Assembly: GCF_964204645.1 (NCBI RefSeq)
Contig: NC_134026.1
Span: 13,664,450 to 13,728,449, forward strand
From: Tubulanus polymorphus
Taxonomy: Eukaryota > Nemertea > Palaeonemertea > Tubulaniformes > Tubulanidae
Length of the DNA stretch: 64,000 bases
Direction of reading: 5' to 3'
Position numbers and translations under genes: made by a program. The notes beneath the pieces are model-generated. The model was not told the origin of the DNA and did no database searches. It saw nothing but the letters and a program-made list of their open reading frames with translations. Shown piece by piece: positions 44,891 through 56,055 of this stretch (within the stretch, counting starts at the first letter, position 1; every line of letters starts with the position of its first letter).

Positions 44891-45067
44891 ATTAAAGTGT
44901 CTTCAAAACTTCCCAAAATAACTGGATTCCGACAATATTTTGTGCACCAACACAGTTTTTAAAGAAATTTTAACAAGCCGACAACATCATCTACAGAGGT
45001 TTGCAAAGCCACAATCGCATCACTTATACGTTGATTAGACCTAATACCAATTAAACAAACGCTCACA

Positions 45068-45475
45068 TAAAACTAGTACTCCAGGGACACCACACCAAGT
45101 AGTTTAAAATGCTCAACAATCAAAAAAAAAAAATTTCAATATTCTATGCCCTTGGCGAACATATTCAGAAAGAAATTACCTTATAACACATCACAATCAT
45201 AGAAAATGTCACAAGCTACAATTTTGCAATTGATGTGGTTACAAAATATGCTGAGGGACCAATACAACATTACAATACTCAGTTATTTGGCCATCAACAC
45301 ACCCTGGTGACCAGATACAAAAACCAATGACCTTGATACAACAAAATGATGTAACATTTATTAAGCTACAAGTTTGCAATCGATTGTAGTTACAAAATAC
45401 CCATCGGTACCAATATAATTTGGCAAATCATACATAATTCAATATTCAGCTCCCCTTGGTGGCGAGAAGAAATAA
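45068..45475 (+). mobile_element. DINE-like copy, worn left end and core units
   Basis: ACTAGTACTCCAGGGACACC is the left end. Two to three core units follow, and the copy stops at the junction with R3. Confidence 0.7.
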
Positions 45476-46140
45476 ATTGCCCAAGGGGCAAAGTGTCGTT
45501 TACCTTGAAAGCTAGAGGTTGTTTGGAGTAAGGTGATTGCTTGAAAAATCTTTTTAATTTGTGACTTCAAAGTTCTAGAAGTTTATAGGCCTATTGTATT
45601 TTATCTTTCTTAAAGAATTATTTTGTAGTCAAATAAGACCAAAGATAAACATTTGTTTATGGTCTACGACCAATATTTCGTAGGGTACAGGTAGGCACAG
45701 CAGGGAAACTATCTTTATATTTTCAAAAAAAATGTTTTTCACAATATGAAAAAATATCCACATAAAATTCGTATGATGTCACATATCAAGAGGCTGGCTG
45801 AATATTGAGTCTTGGAAACGAAACCTCTTCTTATATATGGCCACGGAAGTTAAAACGCCTGGGCGTAGTATTAGATCGTTTTAAATCCTGGAATTTACCA
45901 CTACAATATTCAGACCTCGACCTATACCTATAGTTTGCTGCTTAGTATTTTCAGGTCACAAGATATTACAATTTATTACAAATTCTATCGAACAGAAAAC
46001 ACAGCGCTCATCTTTTCTACTACAACGATTATTCAGCCTGTTATCATACCAAACGTGCATGCCAAGCAGCGTTACAGCATCACCATATAGATCCTTACAG
46101 TAATTTTCGACGGCTGACAACAGCCATCTCCTTGTTGATG
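45476..46140 (+). repeat. R3 dispersed repeat
   Basis: It is closely collinear with 63513-64000 for about 490 bp (GAAAGCTAGAGGTTGTTTGG, TATGGTCTACG, TTTTAAATCCTGGAATTTAC). Both copies follow similar DINE-like or unique sequence directly. No ORF or terminal repeat was recognised; class unknown. Confidence 0.8.
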
Positions 46141-47084
46141 CAATTTTCAAGGGGGTTCGAAATTAGCATCAATGCAGTATCCAAGCATAACACGGGGGTT
46201 TGGGGGTTCTACCCCGTAAATTTTTTGAAAATCGGCGGCTTTAGAGAAGTTTCCAAGGCTCTAAATTAATCATAAAAGACTCAAATTTGCAAGAAAAAAT
46301 TTGAAAACTAGGGGATCTTATACCTGTTCAAGGGTCTACTCACTTCTAAACATCTTGTGCTGGTCCCTCGATTCTAGATGTATATCTAAAACTTAACCTT
46401 GTTTCAACTTAGGATTTTACCAGCTGTATATATCAATCCTTGCCCACTGCCTATTCACCAGGGGCCGATACAGCAATTTGAGAAAGGGGGGTGCAAATGA
46501 AAGCAATAGGTATAGCATTGTGAGCCTTCTTTTTCGATGTGATAGAAAAGAAAATATATTCAATTTTTTTCAATAAGATTAGCAATCAACGAGATGTAGC
46601 TGCAGCAGCTTCGAGCTGACGAATGAAACTTGCCATAGCAATTCCAACACCTATTTCCGTCTTACTGTATTTTCTGGCGATTAAGCCGACTCGCCCAATA
46701 AACCGAGGGCAGTTTTTTAGCCTAAAATACATGGATTTCTTAAACCCGAGGCCCTTCATCAGGAGATTTCAACTCAATGACTACGTTAAGCCACTATCAG
46801 CGGCTTTCATGATGTCACAAATGTTAACACTGCCTACGTTCAAACTACACCTGATTTTTACCAATCAGAATGCAAGTAAACATTATTATCATAAATTATG
46901 TGAGGGAATTCTATGGAATCCCCTACGCAACGCGTCATAGACATTATTGATCATGGGAAACCAGAGGGGGAGTCCCTTGTTAACCAAAATAGCGGAAATT
47001 CTGTCTGCTGCGCGCGGTTTTGAATTTGGGTAATCCGGGGTGAATGATTCAATCCACAGATTTGTCAATTAGTTTGTCTTAATT
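46141..47084. other. No gene seen
   Basis: A segment near 46600-46660 (AACTTGCCATAGCAATTCCA) recurs near 49990-50040 (AACTTGCCATATCAGTTCCA), so at least part is repetitive. The ORF at 46623-46940 overlaps that repeat and is not convincing. Confidence 0.45.
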
Positions 47085-47265
47085 GACGATATATGAGGCC
47101 GACAATAGGCGCCTGCCGATGTTTGAGAGTACTGCGAATACCAGCATCGATGAGTCACTGTGCTATATATAGACTCGCTCAGGTGATAGAGCCATATATT
47201 GTAACCTACATTCGCAAACACACGGCTGACTGCTGATGCCAGTATATACAAATGTAATGCCGCTG
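47085..47265 (+). repeat. Dispersed repeat, second copy of 29736-29950
   Basis: Same word order with about 20 percent divergence by eye. Confidence 0.6.
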
Positions 47266-47632
47266 TGAGGTGACGAAAGAAACGAAGTAACAAAATAGTT
47301 CTAAATAGATTATTGGTAGTAAATAATGACCCCAAATAAAAATTGAACACTCACATTTATTTTGATGATGCTTCAGGAGCATAAAAGTGACATAGTTCGG
47401 GAAGTAATCATTTAGGTAAGATCATATCTGTCCAATAAGCCGATCATGATATTTTGGGGTAAGAGTAAAAATCTGAGGCTACAAAATTGGCTTATTAGCC
47501 GGAAAATACGGTAGTGACATAATATCAGCTGTCTAGCCTATATCCATTGGTTACAATTTGTGCCACCAAAAGCTAACAAAGTTACTCTCAGGACCATTCT
47601 ATAAGGATCAACACAGTTGATTCTCACTAGGG

Positions 47633-47902
47633 GTCCTGAGACACCATGCCTACTTGGGAAGTGGTTTTAAATGTTCAACAGACAATTTCAATTACCCATG
47701 CACCTGGGGAACAAATTCAGATAGCAATGACTTTAAATTCACCACAGTCATAGAACATGTCACAAGCTATTGTGGCTTCAAAATGCCTACCCGGTATAGG
47801 CCTAAAATAGGAAAATACTAAGTTATTCAGCTATTCAACACACTCCCCTGGTGAACATATACAAAAACCAATGAACTTGATATTCACCAAAATCATAGAA
47901 CA
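47633..47902 (+). mobile_element. DINE-like copy cut by a LINE insertion
   Basis: It starts ACTAGGGGTCCTGAGACACC and runs to CAAAATCATAGAACATG. DINE-like sequence resumes after the LINE tail with ATCACAATCTACAATTTG at 48349. Confidence 0.75.
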
Positions 47903-48347
47903 TGGAGTAGTAGAAGACGAGTTCCACTTTGTAATGGAGTGTGCAAAATTTGATAATTTAAGAACAGATCTGTTGAATAAATTTTATAATCAATATCCTA
48001 GCATGTCGAATGTAAATGATAAAGTCAAATTTGTAACTATAATGTCCTCTATAGAAATGGCCAAATATTTAGGGAAATACATCGAGAAAGGGTCTAACTC
48101 ATGAAAAAAAAAACAATCTGAAATCTGAGTGTTACGTCGCAGTATCCATTAATTAAACTATCACTGATTCACTTACTGAAAACCTGTCTACATCGTGTAT
48201 ATATGTATATTAAACTGTTATTGTTTTTGTTATCTCTATCTTTAAAATGTTATATTTTATCCCCCTGTCTTTATTGCACTTAATCTTATAATGTTTAACT
48301 ACGTTACGGAACAATAAAGAATTAATTGAATTGAATTGAATTGAATT
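47903..48347 (+). mobile_element. 5'-truncated LINE (non-LTR retrotransposon) 3' end
   Basis: The frame VVEDEFHFVMECAKFDNLRT...GKYIEKGSNS, then stop (48104), is the C-terminal end of a LINE reverse-transcriptase ORF (the EDE-HF-C motif). About 240 bp of 3' UTR follow, with AATAAAG near 48310 and a tail of about four ATTGA repeats. Target-primed insertion with 5' truncation explains the missing rest. Confidence 0.8.
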
Positions 48348-48659
48348 ATCACAATCTACAATTTGTCTTGATTCCATCCTTGTCCCTTCGATTGAGCCGA
48401 GAAGTAACTTTTAACGACCAGTTTTTCTAGTTTTCATGACTTTTTATTCATTCTTTTCACTTCCGGTTCTGGCAAGTGAGCATTCACACATTTTTTCCCT
48501 ATAGATGGCAGCAGTAGCAAAGGTTACAATACAGAGTGTTCCATAACAAATGTCACACCAAAAATTGAACACAAATTAAACAAACATATCGATGCCACTG
48601 CAATCAATCAATGACGTAGTTAATAATACTGATCAATAATAAAAAATATATTCGCACTT

Positions 48660-49290
48660 CGCGACACAATTTTGCAATTGATTGTGGTTACAAAATATTC
48701 CTAGAGACCAATACAATATGAATATACTAAGTTACTCAGTTACTCAATGCCGCCTGGTGACCATACACAAAAACCAATGATCGTGAAACTCACCACAATC
48801 AATATAAATATCTATCTACAATGTTGCAATTAATCAGGGTTACAAAATATGCCTAGTTACCATATACATGCCCACTAGTTACCATATACAAAAATCAATG
48901 ACCTTGAGACTCAAACACAACCATTCAATATAAGCTACAACTTTGCAGTTGAATGTGGTTACAAAATAAATGAGGATTGATGACACTAAGATGGCTACTG
49001 GTTGCGTCTTGCTTGACTGATAAAAAAATATGTCCGATATGTTTAACAGCCCTTCTCAAAGTAAAACCATCACAAATTTCAATGAAAAATGGCCAACCAT
49101 TTGGGAGCTACAGCTATCAGAATTGAGGGCAAAAAAGGTCACATGACGGCCATCTTGCATCCGATCCAGCCAATTTTTGTTGCGCTGATGAACCATGGGT
49201 AGAAACAAACATACGTTAAAGATCAAGATGATTGATCACAGCGTTCTCAAAATTTTCCTTGAAAACGTCAATAAAGGACCATGGGTCCAG
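48660..49290 (+). mobile_element. DINE-like copy, core and right arm
   Basis: Two or three worn core units (48670-48960) run into the right arm (GATGACACTAAGATGGCTAC, CACATGACGGCCATCTTGCA). The 3' palindrome is missing. Confidence 0.75.
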
Positions 49291-49445
49291 TAGGATCAAC
49301 TGAGTACATTTTAATTTTGAGCACCAAAATCAATATTTTCTTGGATTTGCAATTACGTATAAACAGCTGATTAAGATGAAATCATCATGGTGTACTGTGT
49401 AGTAAGCATGCTCAACTTAGATGATATACATGGTAATGGGTTTTC

Positions 49446-49772
49446 TACGGAAGCCCCTAGGTGACATACGAGATATTTTTTCACAATTTCGTCTTCTTAT
49501 GTCGAATTTCGACTTATTATCTCGAAATTCGACGTACTAAATTTGACTTATTATATCGAATTTCAAGTTTTCTTTCCATTCAAGTTAATTATGTCAAATG
49601 TGTTATTTTCATGTGGACTTATCTCGAAATTTGACATAAAAATAAATAAAAATTAGACATACCACGAATTTCTACATAAAAATACCAGTTAGGTGAATTT
49701 CGACATAAACTAGACATAATAAGTCAAAATTGTGAAAAGATTATCTCGTACGTCACCAAAGGGCTTCTGTAG
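49446..49772. mobile_element. MITE with about 70-bp terminal inverted repeats
   Basis: The left end CTACGGAAGCCCCTAGGTGA mirrors the right end CTACAGAAGCCCTTTGGTGA. Pairing continues through TACGAGATA and TTTTCACAATTT. TTTT flanks both sides. The interior is built of TCGAAATTCGACATAAT-like words. Confidence 0.8.
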
Positions 49773-50594
49773 TTTTCCCTGAGTCCCTCACAAATACATG
49801 GTAGAACAGTTCTCTATAATGATGTCACTGGGAAAGCCCTTCTAGAGGGATTTCCAAGTGATGCCCTTCTGCAGGGATTTCCTGTGATGTCATGAAACTA
49901 GATCTAGCATCCATTAGCAGAATGGGGAAAAAATTATTGAAATTTTGCACATTTTCTCACAGTACTTCCAAACAGCTTAAGCTGATGGCAGAACTTGCCA
50001 TATCAGTTCCAACCCCTATTTCCGACCTAATGACAAAATATCAGCAGTGTTCATCCAGAGGTTACAATTTGTGCCACCAAGAGCTAACAGAAAGTCACTC
50101 TCAGAACAAGGATCAAAACAGTCGATCCTAAAAATGTGTAAAAAGTGCTGATTTCTGCAAACAACAAAGACTGCCAGTCAGCCATCTTGATTCTGATCGG
50201 ACCAGTTTCAAGGCAGGATCTAGGTAGATACATAAACCAAAGGTGTATAAAGCAAAAAAGCACATACCTTCAAAAATTCACCAAGCCACATCTTCAGCAT
50301 ACGTTCAGGCTGAAAAGATAATTAGAAATAACTGTCAACAAAAGAATAATTACAAATAACTGTCAACAAAAGAACATTTAGCCTTTCACTTTTCAATTTG
50401 GATGTCCTTTGTGAATAACATATCTGCCACATGTGATTGAATGCATGTATGTTTACCACTTCTAACGCTTGAACAAATTAATGATATCCCCAGAACAAGA
50501 TACAAGTGTGGTCAGCCCACCAACTGTAAAAGCAATGTACAAGTCAAAATATGTTTCACCTCTCATGATGTTTCAGATAATCCAAAAATATAAC

Positions 50595-50800
50595 TAGGGG
50601 TCCAGTCCGCCATGCCCACTTGTGGAAGTGGTTTAAAATGCTCAAAATCTAACAGTTTCTATATTCAACGCCCCTGGTGACCAATAAACTAAAAGCAATG
50701 ACCTTGAAACCCACCACAATCATAGAACAAGTAACAAGCTAATATTTTGCAATTGATGGTGAAAACAAAAAGGCTTATGCCTGGAACCAATTTATAAAAA
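50595..50800 (+). mobile_element. DINE-like fragment, left end and one core unit
   Basis: AACTAGGGGTCCAGTCCGCC, then CAACGCCCCTGGTGACC; it ends abruptly near 50800. Confidence 0.75.
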
Positions 50801-51071
50801 ATACGCGTCCTTTTCTCTCAGATGGTCGTCACATTTCCTTTCGATCGCGCGTGAATTGACCACATTGCACCTTTTGTAGTTCCTTCTAGCCTTCAAAATC
50901 AGCCGCCTCGTCTCCTTCAAATTTTGACAAATGGATCCAGCTCAAGGGACCAAATTGGAGTGACTGCGAACTACAAGAACAAACAGCAACGAGACATACG
51001 AGGAACCCTGAATCCAACGAATAGGCCTACGGTATATATGGTGAACAAAACCAGTGATGACCCAGGGACAA

Positions 51072-51400
51072 CTAGGGGTCCAGGGTCACCATGCCCACTT
51101 GGGAAGTGGTTTCCAATGCTCAACAATCTAACAATTTCAATATTCAGTGCCCCTAATGACCATATACAAAAAACCAATGACCTTGAAACTCACCACAATC
51201 ATAGAACATGTCAGCAGCTACAATTTTGTAATTGATTGTGATAACAAAATATGCCTAGTTACCAATTTAATATGGAAATACTAATTCATTCTACTATTCA
51301 ACGCCCCCTGTTTACCATATTCAAAACCCAATGACCTTGAAACTCACCACAAACATAGAACATGTCATGAAATACAATTTTACAATAGACCATGGATATA
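51072..51400 (+). mobile_element. DINE-like fragment, left end and two core units
   Basis: AACTAGGGGTCCAGGGTCAC, then core units starting at about 51142 and 51297. Truncated at ATAGACCATGG. Confidence 0.8.
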
Positions 51401-51820
51401 TGAATATGTACCTCGTGCATTACTTGAAACCTACCTACCACAGTATTGTTAAGCATCATTAAAACATATACATTGTATCTAACGCACCTCTCCTAAGTTA
51501 CGGTACATGATTATTTTGCTCCTTTAATCAAATTTTGTTGTCCACGGAACAGATAAAATGACTGTTAATTCCAATTCATGGCACAATCATTTTCTAGTCA
51601 GCTAGTCGTATAATATTACTGTTTATTTCTAAAGCTGTTACTGCAATCGACTCAACAGTTACGTCTATGTAAAAATTCTTGCTTCATTTTTATGTGGACT
51701 GTAGAATAGCAATCTGTGACTCCCAATTTAAAAAAAAATCCAGATCCCCTGACAGCACCCCCTCTACAAAATCCTGGATCCGCGCCCGACTCTGGTAGAC
51801 ATGCTGGTTGAGGCTAGTCC

Positions 51821-52072
51821 GGTATTGTAGAAAGACTACAAAGATGACTACAGATTGGTATTGTAGAAGGACTATAAGCATGAAAGAGGCCGGTATTGTA
51901 GATGAAGGACTATGAAGATGATAAGAGTACGGTATTGTAGAAGGACTATAAAGATGATACGAGTCCAGTTTTTGTAGAAGAGCGAACTAAAGATGATAAG
52001 TCCAGTATTTGTAGAGGGACTACAAGGATAAAAGTCCGGTATTTGTAGAAGGACATTGAAGATGATGAGCGC
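51821..52072 (-). repeat. Minisatellite, 35-38 bp unit, about seven copies
   Basis: Units of the form GGTATTGTAGAAGGACTATA plus AAGATGATAAGAGTCC. The long minus-strand readings here come from the repeat. Confidence 0.8.
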
Positions 52073-52654
52073 AGTGTTGCCAACCTTATCATTTTCAAAT
52101 TCAGGACACATTTAACTTTTTTTCATATTTTCAGCGGTTCAAGGAGTAACAGCAAAATAACACTTTTATGTGATCAAATAGAGTTAAGAACAAGCAAAAC
52201 TTAAGTAGGAAAACTTTTTCATTCCGAAATAACAATCAGTTTTGATGGAATGCGCAACATTTTTGATGAAAAACTTTTAAGAAAATAAAACTATGAACTG
52301 CCAACAACTTTCTACTTCTGGCAGGACTTCTGAATGTATTGCATCTCTCATCAAATTTTCACCGTATCACTGAAATGACAAGGTCAATGAGCAAAGGTGT
52401 CAATAATGACGGAAAAAGCACATTTCGGCTTGAAAACATTGTTCCCATTTGCAGAATAACTATTCTAGGACATATTTCGTGAAATGGAGGGCCAGCATGG
52501 TCAGCAGCAGCTAACAGGAAAATATGTTTTACAAGAAACATGGTAAATAGGACTTCCACTTTGGTCGTGCCATCATAACTTATGGGGTTTTTTTTAAATG
52601 TCGAAATCCATTTATTCTTACTTTTGTCTACCTATTGGCAGAAGAACAGTGTTT

Positions 52655-52834
52655 GTACGATATTCACACTCAAACGTGGTGAACAGATAATAAGATAAAG
52701 TCCCACTATGTACAAATGAAAAGAATTTTAAAATTGAGAATTTATTTATTCAAACAATCTAAAATATAAGAACACAACGTTTCCCTAGAGATCATCGTCA
52801 GGTGTCACCTCAGGTGGTGGGTTTTTATCTTATT
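52655..52834 (-). mobile_element. Penelope-like ribozyme fragment, second copy
   Basis: It is flanked by an exact 13-bp duplication AAGAACAGTGTTT (52642-52654 and 52835-52847). On the minus strand CTGACGATGATCTCTAGG is followed directly by GAAAC, so the second half of stem II seen at 14760-14766 has been lost. The 40-bp end with CACACTCAAACGTGGTGAAC lies at the left here but, inverted, at the right in the copy 14669-14842. Confidence 0.7.
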
Positions 52835-52989
52835 AAGAACAGTGTTTCTTCACATCGCAAATTCCTTCGCGGCCGACACTAAATTCACAGCAGCAAACAG
52901 TGCACAAAGCAAAATGTAAAAATTCCTTTTTTGCTGCCAGTGATGCAAGGGAAGGCTGACGAATATGAAAGTTTAAACTGTTGCATTCT

Positions 52990-53075
52990 TTTGATTCAAC
53001 AAACTGACAGACGACGGACGAAAAGTGAACATAATAACCTGCTGGGACTAAAAACCCTAGGTGGGCTAACAACCA
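52990..53075 (+). mobile_element. DINE-like 3' end remnant
   Basis: GACGGACGAAAAGTGAACAT and GCTGGGACTAAAAACCCTAG close with GTGGGCTAAC. Confidence 0.65.
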
Positions 53076-53099
53076 TCTGGACCAGTAATCCATGGTTTA

Positions 53100-54080
53100 A
53101 AGTAGGCCAAATCGACTGTTTGTAGACCTCCCTTTTATAAAACCGTTGAACAAGATTCTAAATTCAGGTATCGCGCTGGGCCGTGTTTATGTCCGGTAAC
53201 ATACTCCCAATCCAAAGCTAATTGAATTTTCCCAATTTGACAAAAAAATTTATTCTATTTGTTATGATGTTTTAAGCATCATTAAAATGCAAACATGTTC
53301 TCTACAATAACGTAATTGAAATTTAATGAAGTTCTACTATAGGCCTAAACTGCCACTAGTGCGTCATCTCTGTGTGCAAAATGAAACAGCACATTGTAAC
53401 AATGCGCGCTTTCATGTTACCAGCTTTAACATAGTCACTAAGAATGAATGGCAGCTTATTGGAACACTGCCAGTTTCCCGGAAAACTTAAACTACGCCAC
53501 ACATCAAGGCATATTTTCACATGATGCCCACTCGACTTCAAACATAAGTAGCTCATTACAGTAGTGGGTCGGTCGGTTTGCCATTTTTATCAAAAATAAG
53601 ATTTATTTCAATCAATCCCAGGAAAGTTTTCACTCGGTACATTTGAAGTCCATTTGGGATGCCCCCTCAAGCTCCCCCCACTCGCGGCCGAGCTTCGCGG
53701 CTCGGTTGTCAACGACGTTGAATCGGCAATTTTTTTTCCAAATACGTTAATAACGGACATAAAAATATTTTTCCAGCGTGATGCCTGAAAATCCCTTCAT
53801 CTTCAATGGCATGGTGCGGCTGCGTCAGCATGCACGCAATCGGGGTCGACAGTGTCCTGACACAAACAAGTATACAAACATGGTTGTGCAGAAAAATATA
53901 CATTATATACAGTATTTGTCAATGCAGCATAGCACTTGTGATACAGAATGGTTTCACTGACAGTGAAAGTAAGTTGCAGTAGTTTATATCCTTTCAGTAC
54001 GATCCAGAGTGAAAAAGAAAATAATTATAATGATAATCAGCATAATTAAAGGAGGGTTTCTTGCATTGATTAAAATTCTC
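53100..54080. other. No gene seen
   Basis: Includes the dispersed repeat at 53395-53530 (shared with 42610-42740) and a GC-rich patch near 53660-53710. Nothing coding is supported. Confidence 0.45.
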
Positions 54081-54168
54081 GTGATTACTAGGGTTTCTGC
54101 TGCTTTCGCAGAAACCCTAATAATCACAAGAATATCAATGGGGTTTTCTGCAAAGAAACAGAAAACCC
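54081..54168. repeat. Two consecutive hairpins with similar stems
   Basis: Hairpin 1 (54081-54127): GTGATTACTAGGGTTTCTGC pairs with GCAGAAACCCTAATAATCAC, one mismatch, 7-base loop. Hairpin 2 (54141-54168): GGGTTTTCTG pairs with CAGAAAACCC. The stems are similar to each other, so this looks like a duplicated and diverged palindrome. A DINE-like element begins a few bases later. Confidence 0.75.
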
Positions 54169-54179
54169 TAAATACTAAG

Positions 54180-54354
54180 TTCTTCTACTATTCAACGCCT
54201 CCTGGTGACCATATGCAAACCCAATGACCTTGAAACTCACCACAATCATAGAACGTGTCATGAGCTCCAATTTTGCAATTGATTATGGTAACAAAATAAG
54301 CCTAGGTACCAATACAATGAGTCAATACTAAGTTATTCTACAATTCAACGCCCC
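54180..54354 (+). mobile_element. DINE-like core units, left of the Harbinger insertion
   Basis: It breaks inside the CAACGCCCC|CTGGTGACC motif and resumes at 57541. Confidence 0.8.
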
Positions 54355-54550
54355 TCAGCCCGGTTTCACGCACGGGGATTAAGTACCTAATTCAAATTAA
54401 TTGTCTAATTTGAATTTTAAATTTTGAGGTTAATTTTCGATGCCCGTTTCACAAACACGAATTAACTTAAATTCAAATTAGTTTAACCCGGCAATCTAAT
54501 CCTGCCACGGAGTGGGATTAAATCGGCTAATTCGAATTAGTTTCCACGAA

Positions 54551-55982
54551 AATGGCTGCTGCACTGTTTTTCGGAGCTAGACTCGAACGCAGAAATCGAC
54601 AATGTTTCGAATTAGTTGACAATTTTAGTGATGAGGAGATGCGAATGAGATATAGATTTGGAAGACAAAGTATTGAATATATAGAACATTTAACTGGAGT
54701 AAGTATTCAATGAAATACTAATCGATTGGATGCGATTCGACCATACCACCAAATCCTCGTCACTTTGAGATATTTGGCGACAGGGACATTTATGAATGAA
54801 AGCGCAGACACATTTGGGATTTCAAAGGCATCCATATTCAGGATCATAGAAAGGGTGTGTACGGTTTTAGTAGAGCACATGGATGATTTTATTTGCTGGC
54901 CTAATGCCGCTGAACAAACTCGGCAAAAAGAGAATTTATTGAAATCGCTGGTTTTTTGGTTGTATGGGACTTACATCCGCATACAAAGGCTGAGTGAAAA
55001 TGAACCTGCGTACATCAACCGCAAGTCATATCCATCTATAAACATTCAAGCTATATGCAATAGTAATGGTCAACAAATCGTCTTATTTATACACGTTTCC
55101 ATAAAACTTACAGCGGTGTCTCCATTCAAAGCTAAACAACATTAATTTTTAGGGAATACTCCATTTTGGCCACGAGCCGTTACTAAGAATGGCATTAATG
55201 GTTAAAAAATATTTTTCAATGACACTTTTCACTATTAATGACTTCACCGGTTGAAATAATCAAACCAATAATTCTTTCTGTTAATTAGGTAAATTCATCA
55301 ACATCGTTAGCAATTGGCCAGGTTCTACGAATGGGGCGCACATATTCAACAACTATGCACTTGGCAGGTAGGCCATCGAAGTGATCCATGGTTGATGTTA
55401 TCTATGCCTTAAGGCTTATTGAATCTTAAAGGCACATGCTAGTCTTATAAAAATTAAATTTTAGACACCTTGAAATGAATTATCGTGGATTTGTTAGAGA
55501 TGGTGTGCTTTTAGGAGACAGTGGGTATGGTTGTAAATCGTACCTAGTCACACCCTACCATGCGCCTTCAACAAGAGGACAAGAAAGGTTAGTTTTGAGA
55601 TCCAACAATTTAGAATATAATACAATTAAATATATATGTATAATGGTTTGTTTTCCCTTGATGGTCAAGGTATAATGTTGCGCACAAGAAAACTAGATGT
55701 CTCATTGAAAGGACATTTGGAGTTTGGAACAGGCGATTCCATATTCTACATGGTGAAATTCGAATATCGCCGAGGAAAGCCTGCACTGTTATTACAGCAT
55801 GTGCAATTCTTCATAACATTGCTATTACGATGGGAGAACCCGACTTAGATGTGGGTTTTAATTTTGATGGCGAAGTTCGTGAAAAGGAGTTGATGCTGCA
55901 AACGCACGACAGACGGTCAGAGAATTTATCGTCAGCGAATATTTCGACTGAGAGAAATGAAAAGCAGAATCTCTTACAATAA
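54551..55982 (+). pseudogene. Harbinger transposase (DDE_Tnp_4 type), catalytic residues lost
   Basis: It starts MAAALFFGARLERRNRQ at 54551 and continues in the same frame, past a TGA at about 54711, into RPYHQILVTLRYLATGTF and FGISKASIFRIIERV (the usual N-terminal helix-turn-helix). The first catalytic motif, normally IDGTH, reads LYGTY (about 54960). The second, normally WPGSTHDS, reads WPGSTNGA in an exon at about 55288-55370 bounded by TTAATTAG and AGGTAGG. A later exon has GVLLGDSGYGCKSYLVTPY (about 55505), and the last block [15 protein letters not shown] at about 55695-55740 lies in another frame. So both aspartates are gone while the Glu region survives. The product could at most bind DNA. 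Confidence 0.8.
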
Positions 55983-56055
55983 AGGACCTAAAGCTATTCA
56001 AATATATTTAAACATATGAAATCTTCAAACAACATTTCAAAAGCTGGTTTATAAG

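Noticed and set aside
46623-46940. 105-codon plus-strand ORF as a gene
   Set aside because: Its first part is a dispersed repeat also at 49985-50040 and no exon structure is apparent.
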